Assembly (NCBI RefSeq): GCF_902459805.1
Contig: NZ_CABPST010000004.1
Span: 124,001-188,000 of the forward strand
Length of the DNA stretch: 64,000 nt
From: Pandoraea bronchicola
Lineage (GTDB): Bacteria > Pseudomonadota > Gammaproteobacteria > Burkholderiales > Burkholderiaceae
Reading direction: 5' to 3'
Shown here in pieces: positions 17,590 through 26,050 of this stretch (positions are counted from its first letter, which is position 1; each line of letters opens with the position of its first letter). The notes beneath the pieces were generated by a model. That model had not been told where the DNA came from and did no database searches. It saw only the letters and a program-made list of their open reading frames with translations. The position numbers were made by a program, and so were the translations under genes.

Positions 17590-20331
17590 TCACTGCCACC
17601 CGAACCGTCGCGCGAACACGCCTTTCATCGTCTGCGTGAGCACGGCGTAGGCGAGCAGGATGGCGGCGAGCATCGGGAAGTACGCAAGCGGCAGTGCCTG
17701 CATCTTGAACGTGTCAGCGAACGGCGACATCGGCAGCATCAGGCCAATCAGCATGACCGCGCCCGTCATCAGCAACAGCGGCCACGCAGCGCGGCTCTGC
17801 ACGAACGGAATGCGGCGCGTGCGGATCAGGTGAACGATCAGCGTCTGCGACAGCAACCCTTCAACGAACCAGCCCGATTGGAAGAGTGTCTGGTGCTCGG
17901 CACTGTTCGCCCCGAACAAATGCCACATCGCCACGAACGTCAGCACGTCGAAAATCGAGCTGATCGGGCCGAAGAACACCATGAAGCGCGACAGATCCGC
18001 CGGGTTCCAGCGCTGCGGCCGCGTCAATTGCTCGTCATCGACGTTGTCGAACGGAATCGTTGTCTGCGACAAATCGTAAAGCAGGTTCTGCGTGAGCAAT
18101 TGCAGCGGCAACATCGGCAGGAACGGTAAAAAGGCGCTCGCGATCAGTACCGAGAAGACATTGCCGAAGTTCGAACTGGCCGTCATCTTGATGTACTTGA
18201 GCATGTTCGCGAACGTGCGCCGCCCTTCGATCACGCCCTGCTCGAGCACCATCAGGCTCTTCTCCAGCAAGATCAGATCGGCGGCTTCCTTGGCGATGTC
18301 CACCGCCGTGTCGACCGAAATGCCGATGTCGGCCGCACGCAAGGCCGGTGCATCGTTGATGCCGTCGCCCATGAAACCGACCACGTGACCATTGGCACGC
18401 AGCGTTCGAACCAGACGCTCCTTGTGCGCCGGCGTGAGCTTGGCGAACACATTGGCACGCTCGACCGTTTGCGACAGTTCGGCGTCGCTCATTGCCTCGA
18501 TATCGTCGCCCAGCACGCAGCCATTTACCTTCAGGCCAACTTCCCGGCAGACCTTCGCCGTCACGAGATCGTTGTCGCCCGTGAGCACCTTGACGTCGAC
18601 GCCTGCCGCCGCGAGCGCCATCAATGCGGGCGCCGTCGACTCCTTGGGCGGATCGAGAAACGCGATATACCCGACGAGCACGAGGTCGCTCTCGTCCGCA
18701 ATTCCGTAACTATCACGCACCGGCGGCAAGTGGCGCGTCGCCACCGCCACCACGCGCAGCCCCTCGGCGTTCAGATCGGCCGTCACGCGACGCAAGCGAG
18801 CCAACACATCAGGCGTGAGCGGCTCGACATTCGCGCCATGCAGCACGCGGTCGCATACTGCCATCACCTCTTCCACTGCCCCTTTGCAAATCAGCTCGTG
18901 GTGCGCACCGTTCTCACTGACGACCACCGACATGCGACGGCGCTGGAAGTCGAACGGAATCTCGTCGATCTTGCGGTAACGGTTGACCACATCCAGGCGC
19001 TGATGCAACTCCGCGTGATCGAGCACAGCCACGTCGAGCAGGTTCTTCAGACCCGTCTGGTAGAAGCTGTTCAGATAGGCATACTCGAGCACGTCTTCGG
19101 AGGCGTGCCCCCAGACATCGGTGTGACGCTCGAGGCAGATCTTGTCTTGCGTGAGCGTGCCGGTCTTGTCCGTACACAGCACGTCCATCGCGCCGAAGTT
19201 CTGGATCGCATCGAGCCGTTTGACGATCACCTTCTTGCGCGAGAGCACGACCGCGCCCTTGGCGAGCGTGGCCGTCACGATCATCGGCAGCATTTCCGGC
19301 GTCAGGCCCACCGCCACCGACAGCGCGAACAGCGAGGCTTCGAGCCAGTCGTGTTTGGTGAAACCGTTGATGAGCAGCACGATGGGCGTCATGACCATCA
19401 TGAAGCGAATCAGCACCCACGACACGCGGTTCACGCCTTGCTGGAACGACGTCACCGTCGGTTGCAACGCCGTGACACGTTGCGCGAGCGAGCCAAAGAA
19501 AGTGCGCGCCCCGGTCGCCACCACCACCGCCGTGGCCGAGCCGCTGACTACGTTCGTCCCCATAAACGCGAGGTTGTCGTAAGCGAGCGGGTTGCTCCCG
19601 CCCGACTCGCAGGCGTGCGCAAATTTCTCGACGGGCAGCGCCTCGCCAGTGAGCGCCGATTGCGAGACGAACAAGTCCTTGGCCGCGAGCATGCGAACGT
19701 CCGCCGGAATCATGTCGCCTGCCGCGAGCAGCACAATGTCGCCCGGCACGAGTTCGGCCAACGGAATTTCACGGCCCACGCGCCCCAGACGGCGCACGTT
19801 GTCAGCCTCTGCGCCTCCATCGCCCGAAATTTCGCGACGCAGCACAGTGGCCGTCGTGCTCACCATCGCCTTGAGCTTCTCGGCCGCCTTGTTCGAACGC
19901 GCTTCCTGCACAAATCGCAACACCGTGGAAATGATCACCATCGACGCGATGATGATCGTTCCCTCGGTGTCGTCGGTCGCATAAGACACAGCGGCCAGCG
20001 CCGAGAGCAGCAGATTGAACGGATTGCGGTAACAGTTGAACAGGTGCCGCCACCAGGGCAACGGCTTCTCGTGTTCGACTTCGTTAGCGCCGACATGCGC
20101 GCGCACGTTGGCCGCTTCGTCGTCGGACAGGCCGTCGCGGGTAGTACTCAGGCGTGCGAGCAGATCCGGGCCGGCGTCGCGGGCGGCGTCGACGAGACCG
20201 GGCGGTGCCTCGTGGCCGTGCGCGGGCGCATCGAGGGTTTCGAGCATGTCGCGGCGACGGAAGAAGCGCAGGCCAAGGCGCGCGCCAAGCACCGTAATCA
20301 GCCGCTCGCTGAGCGTGAGAGCTTGTTGCAT
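17590..20331 (-). CDS. mgtA: Magnesium-translocating P-type ATPase
   Basis: A P3B-type ATPase importing Mg2+ into the cytoplasm. Motifs are complete: actuator loop SALTGEALPVEKF, phosphorylation site CTDKTGTLTQDKI, nucleotide-binding CKGAVEEV, hinge LTGDNDLVTAKVCREVGL and GFMGDGINDAPALRAADIGI. Hydrophobic pairs before and after the actuator domain and a six-segment C-terminal region are visible. 913 aa from ATG 20331, preferred because AGGA lies 8 nt upstream; ATGs at 20340 and 20361 are in frame. It is preceded by a small ORF and a long structured leader, suggesting Mg2+-responsive control of the transcript (inference). Confidence 0.95.
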   Translation of the reverse strand: MQQALTLSERLITVLGARLGLRFFRRRDMLETLDAPAHGHEAPPGLVDAARDAGPDLLARLSTTRDGLSDDEAANVRAHVGANEVEHEKPLPWWRHLFNCYRNPFNLLLSALAAVSYATDDTEGTIIIASMVIISTVLRFVQEARSNKAAEKLKAMVSTTATVLRREISGDGGAEADNVRRLGRVGREIPLAELVPGDIVLLAAGDMIPADVRMLAAKDLFVSQSALTGEALPVEKFAHACESGGSNPLAYDNLAFMGTNVVSGSATAVVVATGARTFFGSLAQRVTALQPTVTSFQQGVNRVSWVLIRFMMVMTPIVLLINGFTKHDWLEASLFALSVAVGLTPEMLPMIVTATLAKGAVVLSRKKVIVKRLDAIQNFGAMDVLCTDKTGTLTQDKICLERHTDVWGHASEDVLEYAYLNSFYQTGLKNLLDVAVLDHAELHQRLDVVNRYRKIDEIPFDFQRRRMSVVVSENGAHHELICKGAVEEVMAVCDRVLHGANVEPLTPDVLARLRRVTADLNAEGLRVVAVATRHLPPVRDSYGIADESDLVLVGYIAFLDPPKESTAPALMALAAAGVDVKVLTGDNDLVTAKVCREVGLKVNGCVLGDDIEAMSDAELSQTVERANVFAKLTPAHKERLVRTLRANGHVVGFMGDGINDAPALRAADIGISVDTAVDIAKEAADLILLEKSLMVLEQGVIEGRRTFANMLKYIKMTASSNFGNVFSVLIASAFLPFLPMLPLQLLTQNLLYDLSQTTIPFDNVDDEQLTRPQRWNPADLSRFMVFFGPISSIFDVLTFVAMWHLFGANSAEHQTLFQSGWFVEGLLSQTLIVHLIRTRRIPFVQSRAAWPLLLMTGAVMLIGLMLPMSPFADTFKMQALPLAYFPMLAAILLAYAVLTQTMKGVFARRFGWQ

Positions 20332-20401
20332 CGGATACATCCTGAAAATGCTGAGAGGCACCAGCGGATAGCCGGTGCCCCGGGAACGTCTTGAGGTGGC
20401 G

Positions 20402-20587
20402 TCAACCCGCCGCTTTTTCGCGGCGAACGAACGCCCGCAGCCACTGCCCGAGACGCGCCCCCGCGCCCGGACGCACCGATACCGTGGCGTCCGGATGCGG
20501 ATCGACGTGATAGTGATGCAGGCACTCGCTCGGCAGCATCAGGGCTTGCGGATTGCCTCCGCGAAGGGTCATGGAGTAACGGAACAC
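20402..20587 (-). CDS. Small protein / possible leader peptide upstream of mgtA, 61 aa
   Basis: Started at GTG 20587 (with GGGAGA six bases upstream), it reads MFRYSMTLRGGNPQALMLPS, then ECLHHYHVDPHPDATVSV, then a basic tail ending FVRREKAAG. A shorter form would start at ATG 20572. Codon use looks coding and the ribosome site is good. It ends 70 nt before mgtA, so both are probably on one transcript. No domain recognised. His-rich HHYHVDPHPD could bind metal. It may be a stand-alone protein or a translated leader sensing Mg2+, as MgtL does in Salmonella, though the sequence is unrelated. Confidence 0.55.
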   Translation of the reverse strand: MFRYSMTLRGGNPQALMLPSECLHHYHVDPHPDATVSVRPGAGARLGQWLRAFVRREKAAG

Positions 20588-20970
20588 GATGAATCTCCCG
20601 GCCGCGCGGCAATCTGCCCGGCGCAAGCGATGGGTTCGTGCTTCCCGGCCGATGCTCAACGGCAAACGGCCCGAAAACGAACACACGCGCACGGCAGGAC
20701 AGCCCGAACGGCAGATGTACAACTAATTAGGGAGCGTGCTACGAAAGATGGACGCCATCGGTACAGCCCAATAAAACCCGTTGACGCGCCGGCCAAGGGA
20801 TAGGGCAATCGAGACGTACATCAGAGGTGCGCGCCAACCCGGCTATGCGAGTTAGCGGCAGGGAAGATCCCGGGGACTAACTCGCGGTGATGGTGTCGAC
20901 CTGCGCCGACCGGCAACTACCACTAGAACTACTGTCCACGGAAGGACCTCCTGAGAGCTATGACGGCGCG
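20588..20970 (-). promoter_or_regulatory. Structured 5' leader of the mgtA transcript, unclassified RNA
   Basis: No protein gene fits this stretch. On the minus strand it starts a few bases after a TAAAAT -10 element. It contains a perfect 9-bp helix (bases 20847-20855 with 20877-20885, GCGAGTTAG/CTAACTCGC) with GGG/CCC inside, a GTCC/GGAC hairpin at the 5' end, and further GC-rich complementary segments around 20830-20910. The layout resembles a cation-sensing leader, but I could not match it to the M-box, yybP-ykoY or Salmonella mgtA leader patterns. Confidence 0.5.
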
Positions 20971-20976
20971 ATTTTA
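20971..20976 (-). promoter_or_regulatory. Probable -10 element of the mgtA leader promoter
   Basis: TAAAAT on the minus strand, preceded by a GC stretch and an AT-rich upstream region (21000-21060). No good -35 is visible at 16-18 nt, which would fit an activator-dependent promoter. The remaining bases to 21181 also carry the PAP2 gene promoter region, with nothing else recognised. Confidence 0.4.
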
Positions 20977-21181
20977 CCCCCGAGTGCGTCGAAAGAAAAG
21001 TGACAATTCAACGTGTTACAAAATGATGACAAATGCAACTTTCCAACGGAAAGCGGCTCAGTCAGAATTCGTCATGTTTTCGTCACAATCCGCCTGCCGG
21101 CGGCCGTCGATGCACCGGCACTGCGTGTAGCCCGGTAGCGCCCCGGACGACCGGTGGTCACATTCTCGCCTCCCGGACTTC

Positions 21182-21784
21182 ATGGATTCGTTCAACCGCG
21201 CCCTCTTTCTGGCCATCAATGCCTCGCCCGATGTGAGCGAAGGCGAACTGGCCGTCGCCATCTTCCTCGCCAAGTATCTGATTCTCCTGCTGCCGGCAGG
21301 ACTGGCCACGCTATGGCTCGCAGGCGGGCGTGACCGCGAGAGCGCCGTGCACGGCCTGCTCGGTGTGGGGCTCGTGCTGATGGTCAACTTCGTCATCGGG
21401 CTGGCCTGGTTCGAACCGCGGCCGTTCGCCGCCGGTCTGGGCACCAACCTGCTCGCCCATGCCCCCACGAGTGCCTTTCCCAGCAACCACGCGTCGATCA
21501 TGTTCACGTCGGCATTCGTCCTGATGAGCGCCGTGGCGCGCACGCCTCGCCTGCTCGGCCGGCTGCTGCTGATTTGCGCGCTGCCGGTGTGCTGGGCACG
21601 CGTCTATCTCGGCGTTCACTGGCCGGTGGACATGCTCGGCGGACTGATGGTGTCGATTGTGGTGGCACTCATCATGCGCACGGCGAGTGCGCGCGAAACG
21701 AGCCGTATCGTCTCGGCAATCCTCGAAGGCATCTATCGCCGGTTGATGGCATGGCCAATCGCGCGCGGCTGGCTGCGTCGCTGA
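21182..21784 (+). CDS. PAP2-family phosphatase (undecaprenyl-diphosphatase BcrC-like), 200 aa
   Basis: Membrane phosphatase with the three PAP2 motifs: WFEPRPF (about residue 77; the preceding Lys of KxxxxxxRP is not obvious), FPSNHAS (about 99) and ARVYLGVHWPVD (about 139). Hydrophobic helices separate them. BcrC-like members dephosphorylate undecaprenyl pyrophosphate for recycling of the cell-wall lipid carrier; lipid A or phosphatidylglycerophosphate substrates cannot be excluded. It is divergent from the mgtA leader. Confidence 0.85.
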   Translation: MDSFNRALFLAINASPDVSEGELAVAIFLAKYLILLLPAGLATLWLAGGRDRESAVHGLLGVGLVLMVNFVIGLAWFEPRPFAAGLGTNLLAHAPTSAFPSNHASIMFTSAFVLMSAVARTPRLLGRLLLICALPVCWARVYLGVHWPVDMLGGLMVSIVVALIMRTASARETSRIVSAILEGIYRRLMAWPIARGWLRR

Positions 21785-21819
21785 AACAACGGGACGTGGA
21801 ATACGTGAGAACTGCCGCG

Positions 21820-21848
21820 GGAACTGGCGCAGGAACTGGCGCAGGAAC
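21820..21848. repeat. 12-bp tandem repeat
   Basis: Two exact copies of GGAACTGGCGCA followed by GGAAC, between the PAP2 stop and the terminator. Short and probably slippage-generated. Confidence 0.7.
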
Positions 21849-21888
21849 GACGAGGAACTTCGGAAGTGCGGGGAACGTTGGGAGACTC

Positions 21889-21906
21889 GGGAGATCCGAA
21901 TCTCCC
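21889..21906. terminator. Stem-loop between PAP2 gene and rnk
   Basis: GGGAGAT and ATCTCCC form a perfect 7-bp stem with a 4-nt loop between convergent genes. No long U-tract, so modest support. Confidence 0.5.
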
Positions 21907-21928
21907 AATGGTGCTGCGCAGAGGGAAA

Positions 21929-22354
21929 TCAGCGGTGGTATTCGCCAGCGGCTTCGGGCTGGTAATCGATGCCGAGCAATTCCAGCTCGATCAGGTGACC
22001 GCCCGGCACCTGCCAGTGAATCGACTGGCCGACGCGCAGACCGAGCAGCGCACTGCCCACGGGCGCCAGTACCGAAATACCGCCTTCCGTGCTCGCCAGG
22101 TGTTGCGGATAGACGAGCGTCACACGATGCTCCTGCTGCGTAGCGAGATCACGATAGCGCAACACCGAATTCATCGTGGCGACGTCGGCCGGCATTTGCT
22201 CCGGTTCGACGACGCTTGCCCGGGCGAGCTCTGTTTCGAGTGCCTCCACATACGGCAATGCCGCGCGCGGCGCCTGCGCGGTGAGCGCTTCCAGGCGGTC
22301 GAGGTCGAGAGTCGAGACAGTGATCGAGGGACGTTGCGAGTGTGCGGTGGACAT
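21929..22354 (-). CDS. rnk: Regulator of nucleoside diphosphate kinase (Rnk), GreA/GreB C-terminal family
   Basis: 141 aa, close to E. coli Rnk (136). An N-terminal short coiled-coil-like helix (LEALTAQAPRAALPYVEALETEL) precedes a GreA/GreB C-terminal FKBP-like domain: DLATQQEHRVTLVYPQ, then VLAPVGSALLGLRVGQSI, then IELELLGIDYQPEAAGEY. Rnk binds RNA polymerase like a short Gre factor without the cleavage tip. Start at ATG 22354 (MSTAHSQ) fits the family; 15 extra in-frame residues upstream are unlikely. Confidence 0.88.
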   Translation of the reverse strand: MSTAHSQRPSITVSTLDLDRLEALTAQAPRAALPYVEALETELARASVVEPEQMPADVATMNSVLRYRDLATQQEHRVTLVYPQHLASTEGGISVLAPVGSALLGLRVGQSIHWQVPGGHLIELELLGIDYQPEAAGEYHR

Positions 22355-22488
22355 GTCGACGGGCCTGTTTTTCCTTGACGTTGAGAGAGTGGCCTTCAAT
22401 CTAACAGAAGCCCCGCGCGGCGAGAAGTCCCGGACTTGACCGCCATCCGCTAGAATCGACGCATCAAGACGTCAGAAAAGCTGAATTC

Positions 22489-23793
22489 ATGTCCGAAACT
22501 ACTACGAACGCCGCCCTCTTCGAGCGCGCCCAGCAAACCATTCCCGGCGGCGTCAATTCGCCGGTGCGCGCCTTCCGCTCGGTCGGCGGCACTCCCCGCT
22601 TCATCGCCCGTGCGCAAGGTCCCTATATGTGGGATGCCGAAGGCACCCGCTATATCGACTACATCGGCTCATGGGGCCCGATGATCGTCGGCCACCTGCA
22701 TCCGGACGTCGTCGCCGCCGTGCAAACGGCCATGTCACAAGGCTTCAGCTTCGGTGCGCCCACCGAGGCCGAAGTGGTCATGGCGGAGGAAATCTGCCGC
22801 CTGGTCCCGTCCATCGAACAGGTGCGTCTGGTGTCCTCGGGCACCGAGGCCACGATGAGCGCGCTGCGTCTGGCGCGCGGCTTTACCGGCCGCAACAAGA
22901 TCGTCAAGTTCGAAGGCTGCTATCACGGTCACGCAGACAGCCTGCTGGTCAAGGCAGGCTCGGGTTTGCTCACGTTCGCCGATTCCACGCGTAACGCGCC
23001 GTCCTCGGCCGGTGTACCGCCCGAAGTCACGCGCGACACCCTCGTGCTCGAGTACAACAACGTCGAGCAACTTCGCGAGTTGTTCGCCGGACAAGGCGGC
23101 GAGATCGCCGCCGTGATCGTTGAGCCGGTGGCCGGCAACATGAATCTGGTGCGCGGCTCGCGCCACTTTCTGCAGACGCTGCGCGAGCTGTGCACCGCAC
23201 ACGGCGCCGTGCTGATCTTCGACGAAGTGATGTGCGGCTTCCGCGTCGGCCTGGGCGGTGCGCAAGCGCTCTACGGCATCACTGCCGACCTCACCTGCCT
23301 GGGCAAGGTCATCGGCGGCGGCATGCCCGCAGCGGCATTCGGCGGACGACGCGACATCATGTCGCACCTCGCACCGCTGGGCGGCGTTTATCAGGCAGGC
23401 ACGCTGTCGGGGAACCCGCTGGCGGTGGCCGCAGGTCTCGCCACGCTCAAGCTGATTCAGGCACCGGGCTTCTACGAGGATCTGGCCAAGCGCACGTCGA
23501 AGCTCGTCACCGGGCTCGTTGACGCGGCACAGGCCGCCGGTGTGCCGTTCTCCGGCGACAGCGTCGGTGGCATGTTCGGCTTGTACTTCCGCGCCAATGT
23601 GCCGCAGAGCTTCGCCGAAGTCACGACATCCGACGTTGCACGCTTCAACAAGTTTTTCCATGCGATGCTCGATCGCGGCGTCTATCTCGCGCCGAGCGCC
23701 TTTGAAGCGGGCTTCGTCTCGGCAACGCACGACGACACGATCCTCGACACCACGCTCGAAGCTGCCCGCGACGCGTTCCGGGCGATCGCCTGA
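22489..23793 (+). CDS. hemL: Glutamate-1-semialdehyde 2,1-aminomutase
   Basis: PLP enzyme making 5-aminolevulinate for tetrapyrrole synthesis by the C5 route. At 434 aa it has normal length. Key segments: [17 protein letters not shown] at the N-terminus, [20 protein letters not shown] near 145, [12 protein letters not shown] near 245, [16 protein letters not shown] with the PLP lysine near 265, and [13 protein letters not shown] near 305. A TAGAAT -10-like element lies about 40 bp upstream. A perfect 16-bp palindrome (23794-23809) immediately follows the stop. Confidence 0.97.
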   Translation: MSETTTNAALFERAQQTIPGGVNSPVRAFRSVGGTPRFIARAQGPYMWDAEGTRYIDYIGSWGPMIVGHLHPDVVAAVQTAMSQGFSFGAPTEAEVVMAEEICRLVPSIEQVRLVSSGTEATMSALRLARGFTGRNKIVKFEGCYHGHADSLLVKAGSGLLTFADSTRNAPSSAGVPPEVTRDTLVLEYNNVEQLRELFAGQGGEIAAVIVEPVAGNMNLVRGSRHFLQTLRELCTAHGAVLIFDEVMCGFRVGLGGAQALYGITADLTCLGKVIGGGMPAAAFGGRRDIMSHLAPLGGVYQAGTLSGNPLAVAAGLATLKLIQAPGFYEDLAKRTSKLVTGLVDAAQAAGVPFSGDSVGGMFGLYFRANVPQSFAEVTTSDVARFNKFFHAMLDRGVYLAPSAFEAGFVSATHDDTILDTTLEAARDAFRAIA

Positions 23794-23884
23794 GCGTGAC
23801 GCGTCACGCATCACGCACCTGTCATCGACAATAATTCGCTCAGGTCACGGGTAAGCCCGTCTGACCCCAACAGGGAGAAACACC

Positions 23885-24499
23885 ATGCAAATGCTGCTGC
23901 CGACCAAGCTGCGTCAATCGTTTGTGCGCTGGATCGCACTCGGACTGCTCACGTCGTTGCTGTCCGCCTGCGGGTACAACGAAATCCAGGTCAAGGACGA
24001 AGCGGTCAAGGCGGCCTGGAGCGAGGTCGTCAACCAATACCAGCGCCGCGCTGATCTGGTGCCGAATCTGGTGAACACGGTCAAGGGCTATGCCTCGCAC
24101 GAGCAATCGACGCTCACCGAAGTGATCAACGCCCGCGCCAAGGCCACGAGCATCACCGTCACGCCGGAGACACTCAACGACCCCGAGGCGTTCAAGCGCT
24201 TTCAGCAAGCACAGGGGGAGCTGTCGGGGGCGCTTTCGCGTCTGATGGCCGTCTCGGAGAATTACCCGAACCTGAAAGCCGACGGCCTGTTCCGTGACCT
24301 GCAATCGCAACTGGAAGGCACGGAAAACCGCATCACGGTGGCGCGCAACCGGTTCATTCAGGCGGTGCAGGACTACAACGTGTATGTGCGTCAGTTCCCG
24401 AACAACCTGACGGCGAAGATGTTCGGCTACTCGACGAAACCGAACTTCACGGTCGAAGACGAGAAGGCCATTTCGACTGCGCCGGCCGTCAAGTTCTGA
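23885..24499 (+). CDS. LemA-family lipoprotein, 204 aa
   Basis: A signal peptide with lipobox LLSAC (Cys near residue 29) precedes the LemA four-helix bundle: YNEIQVKDEAVKAAWSEVVN, QYQRRADLVPNLVNTVKGY and RNRFIQAVQDYNVYVRQFP. LemA proteins are envelope proteins of uncertain role. A GGGAG ribosome site precedes ATG 23885. The two following genes encode TPM-domain proteins, the usual LemA-YgcG partners, with an 11-nt gap and then overlapping coding ends, so the three form an operon. Confidence 0.92.
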   Translation: MQMLLPTKLRQSFVRWIALGLLTSLLSACGYNEIQVKDEAVKAAWSEVVNQYQRRADLVPNLVNTVKGYASHEQSTLTEVINARAKATSITVTPETLNDPEAFKRFQQAQGELSGALSRLMAVSENYPNLKADGLFRDLQSQLEGTENRITVARNRFIQAVQDYNVYVRQFPNNLTAKMFGYSTKPNFTVEDEKAISTAPAVKF

Positions 24500-24509
24500 G
24501 GATCACGTC

Positions 24510-25499
24510 ATGGCTGCTGCCTCTGCTGTCTCTGCTGTCCCTCTCGTCACGACAGGCGGCTGCGCGTTGCCGCCGTGCCATCGGGTGACGACGTATGACG
24601 CGAGCGGCAGCATCGCCGGCGTCCGACAGCACACCGCACGGGCGCGCGTGCTATGGGTGCTTTGGGCGCTGGTGCTGGCCTGCCTGTGCTGGCTGGCATT
24701 GCCGGCCGGCGCGGAAGATCTGGTCGCGGTGCCCGCGCTCACCGCGCGGGTGACCGATCTCACGGGAACCCTCACCCCCGAGCAACGCAACGCACTCGAG
24801 ACGCAACTCGCACAATACGAGCAACAGCGCGGCAGTCAGATCTTCGTTCTGATGGTGCCGAGCACATCGCCCGAGACCATCGACCAGTACAGCATTCGCG
24901 TGGCCGACGCCTGGAAGGCCGGCCGCAAGGGGGTCGACGACGGCGTCATCATACTCATCGCGAAAAACAATCCGAACGACCTGCGCAAGATGCGCATCGA
25001 GGTCGGACGCGGCGTGCAAGGCTCGCTCACCGACGCCATCTCCGGGCGCATCCTGCGCGACGTGATGGCCCCGTATTTCCGCAACGGCGACTTCTTCGGC
25101 GGACTGGCGGCAGGCGTTGCGGCAGTGCAGGCCGCCATGAACAACGAGGCCCTGCCCGCGCCGAATCTGCCCTCGACGCGCGCTCCGCACTCGGATCTGT
25201 CCGATTTCCTGCCGCTACTCTTCATCGTCTTCATCATTGCGATGGTCGTCATCATGGAGAGCCGCCGGCGCTTCCGCGGTCCGGGGCTGACGGGGGCAGA
25301 CGGCACCGACCCGCGCTCGCGCGTGCTCACCGGCCAACGCGGACGCATTGGCGCGGGTGGCTTCGGCGCCGGGCTCGGAGGCGGTCTGGGCGGCTGGGGA
25401 CGTAACGACGGCGGCGGGTTCGGCGGCGGAGGCGGGGGTGGTTTCGGCGGTGGCGGGGGCGGCGGATTTGACGGCGGCGGCTCGTCGGGGAACTGGTGA
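24510..25499 (+). CDS. TPM-domain (YgcG-type) membrane protein, 329 aa
   Basis: A hydrophobic signal segment (about 45-65, VLWVLWALVLACLCWLALPAG) lies behind an unusually long leader, so the true start may be a GTG near 24645 rather than ATG 24510. The TPM domain follows (about 72-215: VTDLTGTLTPEQRNALETQL, KGVDDGVIILIAKN, RIEVGRGVQGSLTDA). Then comes a transmembrane helix (LLFIVFIIAMVVIM) and a Gly-rich tail with GGGGGGF repeats. These proteins are linked to LemA in envelope maintenance; a phosphatase activity has been proposed for TPM domains in plants. Second gene of the LemA operon. Confidence 0.88.
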   Translation: MAAASAVSAVPLVTTGGCALPPCHRVTTYDASGSIAGVRQHTARARVLWVLWALVLACLCWLALPAGAEDLVAVPALTARVTDLTGTLTPEQRNALETQLAQYEQQRGSQIFVLMVPSTSPETIDQYSIRVADAWKAGRKGVDDGVIILIAKNNPNDLRKMRIEVGRGVQGSLTDAISGRILRDVMAPYFRNGDFFGGLAAGVAAVQAAMNNEALPAPNLPSTRAPHSDLSDFLPLLFIVFIIAMVVIMESRRRFRGPGLTGADGTDPRSRVLTGQRGRIGAGGFGAGLGGGLGGWGRNDGGGFGGGGGGGFGGGGGGGFDGGGSSGNW

Positions 25500-26044
25500 T
25501 GGCGATGACACAAGAACCGATCACGACGCAACACAAGCCGCACGACGTCTCGCGCTGGTTGCGGCACCTGGGCACCTGGCGCGCGCACGCCCGATGGATT
25601 TTCCCGGACAAGGCGCTCGATACGCTCGAAGCTGCAATCCGCGAGTCGGAGACCGAGCATCGCTGCGAGATCCGTCTGGTGATCGAAGCCGCGATGCCGC
25701 TTGCGGCAGTTTGGCAAGGCCACACATGCCGCCAGCGCGCCGTTCACCTGTTTCGCCAGCTCGGCATCGCCCATACGGGCGAGCGTACCGGCATCCTTCT
25801 GTATATCAACCTCGCCGATCACGATATCGAGCTGATCGCCGACAAGGGCGTCAATGCACTGGTGTCCCCACGCACGTGGGATACCGTCGTTACGCAAATG
25901 AGCGCCGGATTCCGTGACGAACGTTATGTCCAGAGCGTGCTCGACGCGCTGAACACCCTGCGCGGCATTGCGCGCGAATCCCTGCCGGCCCATGCCGGCG
26001 CAGCGCCGGACAATGCCTTGACCGACCGGCCGCTGATCCTCTGA
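25499..26044 (+). CDS. TPM-domain protein, second copy, 181 aa
   Basis: A shorter TPM protein without signal peptide or Gly-rich tail: FPDKALDTLEAAIRESETEH, CEIRLVIEAAMPL, GERTGILLYINLADHDIELI, ADKGVNALVSPRTWDTVV. Its ATG overlaps the preceding TGA (TGATG), so translation is coupled. It is probably cytoplasmic or peripheral on the inner membrane, completing a LemA-TPM-TPM operon. A start at ATG 25505 is possible. Confidence 0.85.
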   Translation: MAMTQEPITTQHKPHDVSRWLRHLGTWRAHARWIFPDKALDTLEAAIRESETEHRCEIRLVIEAAMPLAAVWQGHTCRQRAVHLFRQLGIAHTGERTGILLYINLADHDIELIADKGVNALVSPRTWDTVVTQMSAGFRDERYVQSVLDALNTLRGIARESLPAHAGAAPDNALTDRPLIL

Positions 26045-26050
26045 CGTCTC

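Noticed and set aside
18385-20394. 669-residue plus-strand frame antisense to mgtA
   Set aside because: Same shadow effect; all P-type ATPase motifs are on the minus strand.
20835-20970. Known Mg2+ (M-box) riboswitch upstream of mgtA
   Set aside because: The GGTGAGGCTCCT and AGTGCTAAAGCTCT blocks of the M-box are not in the required order or spacing, so I left the element unclassified.
23794-23809. Perfect 16-bp palindrome GCGTGACGCGTCACGC after hemL
   Set aside because: No loop or U-tract for a terminator and no known regulator match; palindromes of GC-rich hexamers are common here.
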